NCBI GenBank assembly: GCA_003597935.1
Contig: QZJT01000071.1
Coordinates: 1 to 56,751 of the forward strand
Reading direction: 5' to 3'
DNA from: Phycisphaerales bacterium
GTDB taxonomy: Bacteria; Planctomycetota; Phycisphaerae; UBA1845
Length of the DNA: 56,751 bases
Made by a program: the position numbers and the translations under genes. Positions within the stretch are counted from its first letter, which is position 1; each line of letters starts with the position of its first letter. This document shows, piece after piece, positions 15,923 to 24,093 of this stretch. Under the pieces are notes generated by a model. It made no database searches. It saw only the letters and a program-made list of their open reading frames with translations, and was not told the DNA's origin.

Positions 15923-17941
15923 TCAGGGGATCTCCACGCCATTTCGGGCGCGCAGGTTCTGCGGATCGAGCCACTCGCCCATGACCTGTCGGCTGAGAAA
16001 GTCGAGCGAGGCCGTGGCCTGACTGCGCAGCTCCTCGAACTCGTCCTGCCGGGCCGGAATCGTCTCCACCCATTCCACCACGATGACCAGCGACTGGTTC
16101 TCGAGGTCGAACGACTCTACCGGGGGCCGCACTTCTTCCAGAGCGAAGATGCGGTCCACCACCTCGGCGCTGACGGTCGCCACCTGCTCGATGGTGATGT
16201 TCGTGCGGGCGTAGCGACCCAGGGTGACGTTGAACCGCAGTTGCCGCGCGAACGGCTCCGGCCGGCGGAAAGCGACGCCTTCAATGACGCGGTCCTTCAG
16301 TTCTTCCGAGGCGTCGAACGCCGCCTTCAGGTTCTCCTGCCGGGCGCGTTCCAGCAGGTCCGCGGCCGCAGCCTGGGCGGCGCGGAACCCGCGCAGCGTG
16401 CGGGCGTCGGCCTCCACGTACTTGCGGACTTCATCGAGGGTATCCGGCTCCTTCTGCCCGCGCGTCTCGACCACGCGCCACAGGTAGCGGCCGCCGGAGG
16501 CGTCCTTGAGCACGTAGGTCGAGGGCTGATAGAGCGACAGGTACCGCGTGCGATCGACCTGGCCGTCGGTGGGAATAACGGCCAGCCCCTGCACCAGGAA
16601 CGCCAGGTCGCGGATCGGCCGGAACCCCTCGCCGAACGCGGAACCGATATCGGCGACCTCGCGTGCCTCGCGCTGGGAGAAGAAGTCGGTGGTCACCACC
16701 GACACCGCCTCCGGATAGTTGTAGCGCTCCGGGATCCGCGTGATGAGTTCTTTCATGTAGGTCGCGGCGGTCATCACCGACGGTGCGTCGCGGTAGCCGT
16801 CGTCGCGCTGGGTGGCGCCGTACCAGTTCTCGCGCATCTGGCCGGAGAGCCATTCGACGATGCGGTCGGCCGTGCGTTCCGCCCGCTGCTTGCGGACGAT
16901 GGCTCTGGCGGCGTCGCGGGCCTCTTCCCACGTCTGGAAGTACTCAGGCTCGGCCGGCTCTTGTGCGTCATCTTCTTCCTGCGTGTCGTCCTCCGGATCG
17001 TCCGTGGTCGCGTCGGGATCGTCCGCGGCCGCGTCGGGATCGTCGGCGGCATCGGCGTTTTCGCCGTCGCTCTCATCGGATTCGGTGGATTCGGAGGGAG
17101 GTTCGTCGGGCGTCGCCTCGTCGATCGGTTCCGGTTTCTCCGGCTTCTTGAACTCGCGCCGTTCCTTGTCTTCTTCCCACAGTTCGCGCGCTTCCTGGTC
17201 CAGGACCTCGTCCGACACGCGCAGACCGTTTTCAATCGCCTGGACGTCGACCTTGACGTACTCGACCCGCACGCTGGGAGGGATCATGTAGCCGAAATCC
17301 AGCCCCATCCCCGACTGGGACGCGCGGTGCTCCTCGAACAGCTCCATCATTTCCGCCTCACTGACCGGTTCTTCCAGATCCTGGAAGGCCTTGCTGGGCA
17401 GCAGCACCGCGTTGATGCGGACCGTCTCCAGGGCGTCATGGGCAGCCGCCCGGAAGGCCGCCTCGCTGGGTATGGCAGCGCGGCCGGCGATGACCGCCGC
17501 CGTCTGCACGCCGGTCAGATCGGCGATGGCGTCGATCACGTGCTCGGTTTTCACCTCGCGCCGCTGAGCGAGGTCGTTCAGAAAAGCGGCGCTGCCGCCG
17601 TCCGTCAGCTCCGCCCGGATCGCCGCCGACGCCGGCCGGGTGCCGAGCCGATGTGCCTCGCGCGTGACCACCACCCAGTCCATGATGTTCAGCGGCTCGC
17701 GCGAGATGCGCCCGGCCGGAAAACGCCAGTCGGCGAACGACTCCAGAATCTCCGTGTAGGCTCGGGCCGTATTGGTATCGCCGGTGGTGACCTTCCCGTG
17801 GGCGGTGGTGGCCAGCACGACCTTCTGTTGACCCGGGTCCATCATGCTGGTCACAGCGTTGCCGCCCAGCCAGATGATGAGCAGCCCGGCCATAAAAATC
17901 GCCAGCATCTCCTTCTGGCGCTTGCGAAAGAACTTCATCAT
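15923..17941 (-). CDS. Membrane-anchored SurA/PpiD-like periplasmic protein
   Basis: A 672-residue protein opening with MMKFFRKRQKEMLAIFMAGLLIIWLGGNAV, a short basic cytoplasmic tail and one transmembrane anchor, as in PpiD. The helical region at about 60-200 resembles the SurA N-terminal chaperone fold. Residues of about 240-330 form a highly acidic low-complexity linker with DDPDA/DDPDAT repeats. The C-terminal part has repeated helices and ends in SRQVMGEWLDPQNLRARNGVEIP. I see no clear parvulin active-site signature, so foldase activity is doubtful; chaperone function is inference. It is divergent from topA. Confidence 0.65.
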   Translation of the reverse strand: MMKFFRKRQKEMLAIFMAGLLIIWLGGNAVTSMMDPGQQKVVLATTAHGKVTTGDTNTARAYTEILESFADWRFPAGRISREPLNIMDWVVVTREAHRLGTRPASAAIRAELTDGGSAAFLNDLAQRREVKTEHVIDAIADLTGVQTAAVIAGRAAIPSEAAFRAAAHDALETVRINAVLLPSKAFQDLEEPVSEAEMMELFEEHRASQSGMGLDFGYMIPPSVRVEYVKVDVQAIENGLRVSDEVLDQEARELWEEDKERREFKKPEKPEPIDEATPDEPPSESTESDESDGENADAADDPDAAADDPDATTDDPEDDTQEEDDAQEPAEPEYFQTWEEARDAARAIVRKQRAERTADRIVEWLSGQMRENWYGATQRDDGYRDAPSVMTAATYMKELITRIPERYNYPEAVSVVTTDFFSQREAREVADIGSAFGEGFRPIRDLAFLVQGLAVIPTDGQVDRTRYLSLYQPSTYVLKDASGGRYLWRVVETRGQKEPDTLDEVRKYVEADARTLRGFRAAQAAAADLLERARQENLKAAFDASEELKDRVIEGVAFRRPEPFARQLRFNVTLGRYARTNITIEQVATVSAEVVDRIFALEEVRPPVESFDLENQSLVIVVEWVETIPARQDEFEELRSQATASLDFLSRQVMGEWLDPQNLRARNGVEIP

Positions 17942-18055
17942 GGCGTTGTAAGTCCTTGAAAAACGACAATTTACGCCAGCACCGACAACGTGGCCATCAT
18001 AGCGCCTGGCCCGCGGATATCAAGGGGGCGCGGGCGTCCGTCTCCGTCTGCCGAT

Positions 18056-18084
18056 TTGACAGGGCGTTTCGGCATGACTAGACC
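18056..18084 (+). promoter_or_regulatory. Predicted topA promoter
   Basis: TTGACA (18056-18061), a 17-base spacer and TAGACC (18079-18084) lie 95 bases before the topA start codon. The -35 is consensus; the -10 resembles the TAGACT predicted at the pha locus. Confidence 0.5.
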
Positions 18085-18179
18085 CCCACCGAGTGAGTCG
18101 CGACAAGGCCGCGCCATCCCCGCCGACATAGAGTGGAGTATGGGACGTTGGCGGACGATAATCACAGGCGCGTCGGGCA

Positions 18180-21100
18180 GTGACCCGAGTACACGGAACC
18201 GGCAAGGTGGCGAAGAAAAGCGCGCAAGGCAATGGTAAGTCAGTAGTTATCGTCGAGTCTCCGGCGAAGGCGAAGACGATCGGCCGCTATCTGGGGCGGA
18301 ACTACACCGTCAAAGCGTGCATGGGGCACGTCCGCGACCTGCCCGCCTCCGACTTCGGCATCGACATCGCCGACAACTTCAAACCGACCTACGAGCCGCT
18401 GCCGGGCAAGGTGAAGGTGCTCGCCGAGCTGCGCAAAGCGACCGAGAGCAGCGACGCGGTCTACCTGGCCACCGACCTCGATCGAGAGGGCGAAGCTATC
18501 GCCTGGCACCTGGCCCATGCGCTGAAGCTCAAACAGGACAAGACGCACCGCGTGGTGTTCAACGAGATCACCAAGGCGGCGATCCAGGAGGCCTTCGAGC
18601 ACCCCCATCGGCTCGACCTGGCGAAAGTGGACGCCCAACAGGCGCGGCGCGTGCTCGATCGGATCGTGGGCTATCAGCTCAGCCCGCTGCTGTGGAAGAA
18701 GATCGCCAAGGGGCTTTCGGCCGGGCGGGTGCAGTCGGTGGCGGTGCGGCTGATCGTCGAACGCGAGTGGGAGATCCGGGCGTTCGTGCCGCAGGAGTCG
18801 TGGCGCATCCACGGGTTCTTCACCACCGATCCGGCCCGGGTGGACGAACTGGCCGCGGCATGGGTCGATTTCCTCAACTCCGCCGGTGGAGACGACGGCC
18901 CGACCGTTAAGGAGCGGAACCGCTGGCTGAGCGAGCACCGTTGCGTCTTCGCGGAACTCGTCAAGGTGGGGGGTGCGGCGTTCGAGCCGAAGACGGCCGC
19001 CGACGCCCGCGCCGTCGCTGAAGCGCTGGGCTTTACGTGCGAGCGGGTGGACGAACAGGAGTGGCCGGAGTACGCCCAGCACGGGCTGAAGCGCGTGCGG
19101 CTGATCGGCGTCACCTCGCGCGGCAGCGCCCCCGCGTTCACCATCGACGACACGCAGACCAAGCGCACGACGTCCAAGCCGAACCCGCCGTTCATCACCG
19201 CCACACTTCAACAGTCAGCCAGCAGCCGCCTCGGGTTCGCGGCTCAGCGGACGATGCGCGTCGCCCAGCAGCTCTATGAGGGCGTCGAGATCGGCGGCGG
19301 CGACGGGCCGTTCGGCCTGATCACCTACATGCGCACCGACTCGCGCAACCTGAGCCGGGAGTCGGTCGAGAAGGCGCGGCAGATCATCCAGAAGGACTTC
19401 GGCCAGGCCTACCTGCCCGACAAGCCCAACTTCTACGGCTCCGCCAAGCGCGCCCAGGAGGCGCACGAGGCGATCCGTCCGACGGACGCCGCGATCACGC
19501 CGGAGTCGGTCCGCCCGCACCTGACGCATGAGCAGTACCGTCTCTACGACCTGATCTGGCGGCAGTTCATGGCGTGTCAGATGACGCCGGCGCAGTGGGA
19601 CAGCACGATGGTGTCAATCGGCGCAGACACGCCGGGCGGGCGGGCGCAGTTCAAGGCCACCGGGCGGACGCTGGTGTTCGACGGCTTCTACAAGGTCGCT
19701 GGCGTGCCGCCGCAGGATGACGTGGTGCTGCCGCCGCTGGCGGCGGGGGCTGCGGTCGCGCCGCTTGCGATCGAGCCGTTCCAGCACTACACCTCGCCGC
19801 CGTCGCGGTTCACGGAAGCGGCGCTGATCAAGGCGCTGGAGTCGGAGGGCATCGGGCGGCCGAGCACATACGCCGCGATCATCCAGACCATCCAGGACCG
19901 CGGCTACGTCGAGCTGATCGACAAGAAGTTCTTCGCCACGGACAAGGGGCAGATCGTCACCGAGAAGCTCATCGAGTCTTTTCCCAAGATCATGGACGTG
20001 AAGTTCACCTCCTACATGGAGGACGAACTGGACAAGATCGAAGAAGAACACCTCGACTGGGTCACGGTGATGCGGGAGTTCTACGAGCCGTTCAAAGAAT
20101 CGCTCGACCGGGCCGAGACGCAGATGGAGCCGGCCCGCTCGGAGCCCAGCGAGTATCAATGCCCCAAGTGCCAGCGGCCGATGGTCTATCGCTGGGCGCG
20201 GGCCGGGCGGTTCCTGTCGTGTACCGGCTATCCCGAGTGCAACGGGGCTTACAACGTCGACCGGGACGGCAAGCCGATCATCCCGAAGGTGATGGAGGTC
20301 GCCTGCGAAGAGTGCGGCAAGCCGATGGTGCTGCGGCAGTCGCGGCACGGGCCGTTCCTGGGCTGCAGCGGCTACCCCGAGTGCAACGGGACCGTGCCCT
20401 GCGACGCCAGCGGCGAGCCGCTGCGCATCGTGCCGGAAGAGGAACTGGCGCGTCCCTGCGACACGTGCGGCGTCGGCACCATGAAGGTCAGGCGGCGCGG
20501 GCCGAAGTCTTTCCTGGGGTGCGACGCGTATCCGAAGTGCAAGGCGACGGCGCCGCTGCCGGACGGCGTGGCGGTGGAGCGCAAGGCGACGCCGCTGGAG
20601 CCGGCCGGGTTCAACTGCGAGAAGTGCGGCCAACCGATGGTGATCCGCACCGGCCGGCGGGGCAAGTTCCTCTCGTGCAGCGGGTTCCCGCGCTGCCGGA
20701 ACACCAAGCCGCACGAGAAGCTCGACGAGTTCCTGCAGAAGGCGGAAGCCGGCGAACTGGAAAAGACGCACCCGGAAGCCGCCGAGGCCGCCCGCAACGG
20801 CAATGCGAAGCGGGCCACGGGCCGGACATCCGCGAAGAACGTGCCCAGGACGGCGGACGGGCGGGTTGATCTTGCGGCCCTGGGTCCGCCGCCGCCGGGG
20901 TTCGCCTGGACGCGAACGGGCAAGCCGGTGGTGGAAACGTGGCCGAAAGGACCGCTGAACTGCCCGCAGTGCGGCAGCGAGATGACCTGCCGGCGCGGAC
21001 GGTACGGGCCGTTTTTCAGTTGCTCGAACTTCCCTAAATGCCGCTGCTCGGTCAACCTGCGCGGCGAGGCCAAGAAGCGCGGCGAGATCGAGTTCCCAGC

Positions 21101-21284
21101 CCCCGAGCGGCCCAGGCCGATCCTGACCGACATCACCTGCGACGAGTGCGGCGAGAACAAAATGCTGATCCGCCAGGGGAGAAGCGGCAAGTTCCTCGGC
21201 TGCAGCGGCTATCCCAAGTGCCGTGGCACCCGTCCGCTGCCGGAAGGCGTCGATGAGACGGAACTGGCGTCGGCCAGCGCCTGA
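18180..21284 (+). CDS. topA: DNA topoisomerase I with six C-terminal zinc ribbons
   Basis: A type IA topoisomerase (1034 aa) that relaxes negative supercoils. The TOPRIM domain starts at KSVVIVESPAKAKTIGRYLG and has the acidic DLDREGEAIAWHL; the active-site tyrosine is in LITYMRTDSRNLS (about Tyr383). From about residue 660 there are six Cys4 ribbons of the C-x2-C...C-x4/5-C type (YQCPKC, VACEEC, RPCDTC, FNCEKC, LNCPQC, ITCDEC), separated by a basic linker between the fourth and fifth. Many homologues have two to four. The annotated start is GTG; homology begins near residue 20, so a slightly later start is possible. Confidence 0.95.
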   Translation: MTRVHGTGKVAKKSAQGNGKSVVIVESPAKAKTIGRYLGRNYTVKACMGHVRDLPASDFGIDIADNFKPTYEPLPGKVKVLAELRKATESSDAVYLATDLDREGEAIAWHLAHALKLKQDKTHRVVFNEITKAAIQEAFEHPHRLDLAKVDAQQARRVLDRIVGYQLSPLLWKKIAKGLSAGRVQSVAVRLIVEREWEIRAFVPQESWRIHGFFTTDPARVDELAAAWVDFLNSAGGDDGPTVKERNRWLSEHRCVFAELVKVGGAAFEPKTAADARAVAEALGFTCERVDEQEWPEYAQHGLKRVRLIGVTSRGSAPAFTIDDTQTKRTTSKPNPPFITATLQQSASSRLGFAAQRTMRVAQQLYEGVEIGGGDGPFGLITYMRTDSRNLSRESVEKARQIIQKDFGQAYLPDKPNFYGSAKRAQEAHEAIRPTDAAITPESVRPHLTHEQYRLYDLIWRQFMACQMTPAQWDSTMVSIGADTPGGRAQFKATGRTLVFDGFYKVAGVPPQDDVVLPPLAAGAAVAPLAIEPFQHYTSPPSRFTEAALIKALESEGIGRPSTYAAIIQTIQDRGYVELIDKKFFATDKGQIVTEKLIESFPKIMDVKFTSYMEDELDKIEEEHLDWVTVMREFYEPFKESLDRAETQMEPARSEPSEYQCPKCQRPMVYRWARAGRFLSCTGYPECNGAYNVDRDGKPIIPKVMEVACEECGKPMVLRQSRHGPFLGCSGYPECNGTVPCDASGEPLRIVPEEELARPCDTCGVGTMKVRRRGPKSFLGCDAYPKCKATAPLPDGVAVERKATPLEPAGFNCEKCGQPMVIRTGRRGKFLSCSGFPRCRNTKPHEKLDEFLQKAEAGELEKTHPEAAEAARNGNAKRATGRTSAKNVPRTADGRVDLAALGPPPPGFAWTRTGKPVVETWPKGPLNCPQCGSEMTCRRGRYGPFFSCSNFPKCRCSVNLRGEAKKRGEIEFPAPERPRPILTDITCDECGENKMLIRQGRSGKFLGCSGYPKCRGTRPLPEGVDETELASASA

Positions 21285-21294
21285 GTGCGGGCCG

Positions 21295-21460
21295 GCTCGG
21301 CGGGCGCGATCGCGCATCGGCAGCAAGCCGCGGGCTTCAGTCCGCGCGGTGTTTCCTGCTCCAGCGAGCGGCCGGCTTGAAGCTGGCGCGGTGTTTCCGA
21401 CTGCCTTGTGTCGCGGGCCTGAAGCTGGCTGCGATGAATCAAGCCGCGGGCGGCAGCCGC
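21295..21460. repeat. Degenerate copies of the AAGCCCGC palindromic repeat
   Basis: GCGCGATCGCGCATCGGCAG, then AAGCCGCGGGCTTCAGTCCGCG, and further diverged units (GCTTGAAGCTGGCGCGGTG, GCCTGAAGCTGGC). No coding potential is seen apart from the small lipoprotein that follows. Confidence 0.5.
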
Positions 21461-21499
21461 CGATAAGAAGGGCGTTCGACGTTTGCGCAGGAGACGACC

Positions 21500-21679
21500 A
21501 TGACCCGTGGGTTCATTCGGACCGTTTTGATCGTCGCGCTGGCCGCGCTGGTGATCGGCCTCTCGACCGGCTGCGAGAGCGACTTCGTCAGCGTCAGCGC
21601 CCGCAACAGCTTCGTGAGCTTCGTCAGCGACGTGTTCAGCCAGGCCGTGCAACGCTCTGTTTTCCCGGGGCGCGAGTGA
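21500..21679 (+). CDS. Small predicted lipoprotein, 59 aa
   Basis: Begins MTRGFIRTVLIVALAALVIG and continues into the lipobox LSTGC (Cys at about residue 25), then a short mature part, ESDFVSVSARNSFVSFVSDVFSQAVQ. A good ribosome site, AGGAGA, stands six bases before the ATG, and the signal-peptide design is convincing, so I regard it as real despite its size. The mature peptide is amphipathic and of unknown function. It sits between topA and a minisatellite. Confidence 0.7.
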   Translation: MTRGFIRTVLIVALAALVIGLSTGCESDFVSVSARNSFVSFVSDVFSQAVQRSVFPGRE

Positions 21680-21689
21680 CCTGCTCGGC

Positions 21690-21734
21690 ATGGACTGGAT
21701 GGACTGAATGGACGGGATGGACTCGATGGACCGG
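21690..21734. repeat. 9-bp tandem repeat ATGGACNNN, five copies
   Basis: Five exact-period units (ATGGACTGG, ATGGACTGA, ATGGACGGG, ATGGACTCG, ATGGACCGG). The same ATGGAC/GTCCAT core recurs at 22329 and 42886. Confidence 0.85.
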
Positions 21735-21740
21735 GGGGGG

Positions 21741-21855
21741 GCACGGTCCGGGGGGGCACGGTCCGAAGGGGCACGGTCCGAAGGGGCACGGTCCGGGGGA
21801 GCACGGTCCGGAGGGGCACGGTCCGGGGGGGCACGGTCCGGGGGGGACACGGTCC
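21741..21855. repeat. 15-bp minisatellite GCACGGTCCGGGGGG, about eight copies
   Basis: Units start at 21741, 21756, 21771, 21786, 21801, 21816 and 21831, with a last imperfect one at 21847. Variants replace GGG by AAG or GGA. It directly follows the ATGGAC array. The frame stays open because 15 is a multiple of three; I do not call a gene. Confidence 0.9.
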
Positions 21856-21936
21856 TGCGGGCGGCGGGGTTGGGTGCTTTGCACCGTGCCGGCGCCGAGC
21901 AGGCGAGTTCAGAGCATCGCACACTGAGGCTGCCGG

Positions 21937-22374
21937 TCAGGCACGGGCCTGCTCAGCGGCTGTCGCGCTGAGGATCCCTCTGAGGTTGCACCCGCACTCG
22001 GACCGCCTTCGGCTGACGTTGCCCGTCAGGCCGTGGCCGCACTCGGAACACCTTCCGCTGACGTTGCCTCTCAGGTTGTAGCCGCACTCCGGGCAGCACC
22101 CGGCCGCGCGGCGGTCGTCTGCGCGGGCCAGCGGGTAAACCACCGCCCACCACACGACCGCCAGCGCCTCGATCGGCGACATTACCAGCGCCACCAGCGA
22201 CCAGTACCGCTGTTGCGGGTACGCCTGCATCCGCAGGCAGAACAGCCCCAGCGCCCAGATCAGTAGGGCGACGACGCCGAGCACCAACCAGACCCGGCGG
22301 CGGGAGTCCAGCCGAGTCCGCCGTTTCGGTCCATGCGCGTCCATACCCGTCCATCCGAGTCCATGCGCGTCCAT
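21937..22374 (-). CDS. Small membrane protein with repeated CPECGYNLRG zinc-ribbon segments
   Basis: About 145 residues. Two hydrophobic helices (WLVLGVVALLIWALGLFCL and SLVALVMSPIEALAVVWWAVVY) are followed by CPECGYNLRGNVSGRCSECG and two more 15-residue repeats of the same design, encoded by 45-bp DNA repeats. This TM-plus-zinc-ribbon layout is common among uncharacterised planctomycete proteins. The last repeats have lost one cysteine of each pair (RRRSECGC). The start is uncertain: ATGs at 22374 and 22344 both lie inside the ATGGAC-type repeat, which would encode MDAHG units. Function unknown. Confidence 0.6.
   Translation of the reverse strand: MDAHGLGWTGMDAHGPKRRTRLDSRRRVWLVLGVVALLIWALGLFCLRMQAYPQQRYWSLVALVMSPIEALAVVWWAVVYPLARADDRRAAGCCPECGYNLRGNVSGRCSECGHGLTGNVSRRRSECGCNLRGILSATAAEQARA
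21992..22099. repeat. 45-bp intragenic repeat encoding zinc-ribbon units
   Basis: CCGCACTCGGACCGCC (21992), CCGCACTCGGAACACC (22037) and CCGCACTCCGGGCAGC (22082) begin three units of exact 45-bp period inside the zinc-ribbon membrane protein. Confidence 0.75.
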
Positions 22375-22378
22375 TCGC
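22329..22378. repeat. 10-bp tandem repeat GTCCATNNNN, five copies
   Basis: GTCCATGCGC, GTCCATACCC, GTCCATCCGA, GTCCATGCGC, GTCCATTCGC. It overlaps the presumed 5' coding end of the minus-strand zinc-ribbon protein and shares its core with the arrays at 21690 and 42886, although the period is 10 rather than 9. Confidence 0.85.
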
Positions 22379-22491
22379 GGTTCTCCGCCGCAGCCCGTCC
22401 GGGGTACGCAGCGGCTGACCAGCGGTGACACGCTCGGCCCGCAGTCTTACCATCGGTGCGGCCGAGCCGGGAGTCTACCAGGAGCCCGTTC

Positions 22492-23868
22492 ATGCCTCAT
22501 CCGACGGCTGTGCTGTGCGCCGTGGGCCTGACGCCCTCGTTGATCGGTGAGCATTGTCCGCGCATCGCGGCCTTCGCACGCACCGGCGCGTTGCAACGGC
22601 TTCAGCCGGTGCTGCCGGCGGTGACGTGCAGCGTGCAGTCGAGCATGCTCACCGGCACGACGCCGCGTCAGCACGGCATCGTCGGCAACGGCTGGTACAA
22701 CCGCGAACTGGCCGAGGTGCAGTTCTGGAAGCAGTCGAACCACCTCGTGCGGGGCGAGAAAGTCTGGGAGGCGGCCAGACGGCGCGATCCATCGGTCACC
22801 TGCGCCAACGTCTTCTGGTGGTACAACATGTACTCCAGCGTGGACGTCTCGGTCACGCCGCGGCCGATCTACAAGGCGGACGGGCGCAAGCTCCCGGACG
22901 TGTACACGCACCCTCCGCGCCTGCGCGAGTCGCTTCAGGAGCGGCTGGGGACGTTCCCGCTCTTTCAGTTCTGGGGGCCGGGGTCGTCGATCCGGTCCAC
23001 GCAGTGGATCGCGGATGCGGCCATGGCGGTACACGAGGAGTCCCATCCGACGCTGATGCTGGTGTATCTGCCGCACCTGGACTACGCGCTCCAGCAGAAG
23101 GGGCCGTTGCACCCGGACATCGCGGCCGAGGTGCGGGCGCTGGACGCGGTGGCGGGAAAACTGCTCGACTTCTTCGCCTCGCGCGGGGTAGGCGTCATCC
23201 TGCTGAGCGAATACGGCATCGAGGAGGTCGACGACGCCGTGTACGTCAATCGGGCGCTGCGCGAAGCGGGGTGGCTGCGCGTGCGGGTCGAAGACGGGCT
23301 GGAACTGCTGGACCCGGGTGCGTCCGATGTCTTCGCGGTGGCGGATCACCAGGTGGCCCACGTCTACGTCCGCCGGGCGGCCGACGTGGAAAAGGTGGCG
23401 GCGCTGTGCCGGGGCGTGGATGGCGTCGATCGGGTGCTGGATCGGGCCGGGCAGGCAGCGTACGGGCTGGATCACGAGCGCAGCGGCGAACTGGTGCTGG
23501 TGGCCGCGGCGCGGCGCTGGTTCAGCTACTACTACTGGCTGGACGACGCGCGGGCGCCGGACTTCGCGCGCACCGTTGATATTCACCGCAAGCCGGGCTA
23601 CGACCCGGTCGAGCTGTTTCTGGACCCGCGCTTCAAGCTGCCGAAGGCGTCGATCGGCTGGCGGTTGCTGAAGCGTCGGTTGGGGATGCGAACGCTGATG
23701 GACGTGATTCCGCTGAACGCGCAGGTGGTGCGCGGCTCGCACGGGCGGACGCAGCAGTCGGCCGGCGACCAGCCGGTGCTGATCACGGCGGGCGGGTCGG
23801 GCGATTCAGAGGTGCTGCCGTGTACGGCCGTGCGCGACGTCATCCTGGACCACCTGTTCCGCGCCTGA
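22492..23868 (+). CDS. Alkaline-phosphatase-superfamily (nucleotide pyrophosphatase/phosphodiesterase-like) protein
   Basis: A 458-residue protein with the type I phosphodiesterase layout: an N-terminal GLTPSLIGEHCPRIAAF, the threonine-nucleophile region LPAVTCSVQSSMLTGTTPRQHGIVGNGWY, YLPHLDYALQQKGP (metal-binding Asp), LLSEYGIEEVD where many relatives have SDHG, and DHQVAHVYV. It is predicted to hydrolyse a phosphodiester or pyrophosphate bond, substrate unknown. No signal peptide is visible, so it is probably cytoplasmic. Start ATG has AGGAG 7-8 bases upstream. It stands alone between the zinc-ribbon protein and the Rrf2 operon. Confidence 0.8.
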   Translation: MPHPTAVLCAVGLTPSLIGEHCPRIAAFARTGALQRLQPVLPAVTCSVQSSMLTGTTPRQHGIVGNGWYNRELAEVQFWKQSNHLVRGEKVWEAARRRDPSVTCANVFWWYNMYSSVDVSVTPRPIYKADGRKLPDVYTHPPRLRESLQERLGTFPLFQFWGPGSSIRSTQWIADAAMAVHEESHPTLMLVYLPHLDYALQQKGPLHPDIAAEVRALDAVAGKLLDFFASRGVGVILLSEYGIEEVDDAVYVNRALREAGWLRVRVEDGLELLDPGASDVFAVADHQVAHVYVRRAADVEKVAALCRGVDGVDRVLDRAGQAAYGLDHERSGELVLVAAARRWFSYYYWLDDARAPDFARTVDIHRKPGYDPVELFLDPRFKLPKASIGWRLLKRRLGMRTLMDVIPLNAQVVRGSHGRTQQSAGDQPVLITAGGSGDSEVLPCTAVRDVILDHLFRA

Positions 23869-24017
23869 GCGATCAGACGGCGGGGCGCCCTGCCGTGGGA
23901 CCCCATCGAGCCGCCCCCGGCGCGGCGTGGGTTCCGGCGGCCGCGCCGGGCACGGCGCGGGTTGCAGCGGCTGCGGTGGTCCGGCGCCGCGGTTCTAAAA
24001 AAAAGCGCCGGGCGGTC

Positions 24018-24045
24018 TTGACAGGGGCGAGGTTTCGTCGATAAT
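24018..24045 (+). promoter_or_regulatory. Predicted sigma-70 promoter for the rrf2-molybdoenzyme operon
   Basis: TTGACA (24018-24023), 16-base spacer, GATAAT (24040-24045), 48 bases before the rrf2 ATG. It is the closest match to consensus that I noticed in the window. Confidence 0.7.
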
Positions 24046-24052
24046 GATCTAG

Positions 24053-24066
24053 ATGTCCATAGTCAT
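24053..24066. promoter_or_regulatory. Candidate Rrf2-family operator
   Basis: ATGTCCATAGTCAT is an imperfect 14-bp dyad (10 of 14 positions symmetric), starting eight bases past the -10 and so covering the likely transcription start, followed by ATAG. The position suits repression by the Rrf2 protein encoded immediately downstream. Inference only. Confidence 0.4.
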
Positions 24067-24093
24067 ATAGGTGATCCGACGTGGGCAGGAGCG

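Noticed and set aside
21708..21971. An 87-codon plus-strand frame across the minisatellite encoding GGARS repeats
   Set aside because: It is open only because the repeat period is 15. It has no ribosome site and no sign of selection at the protein level.
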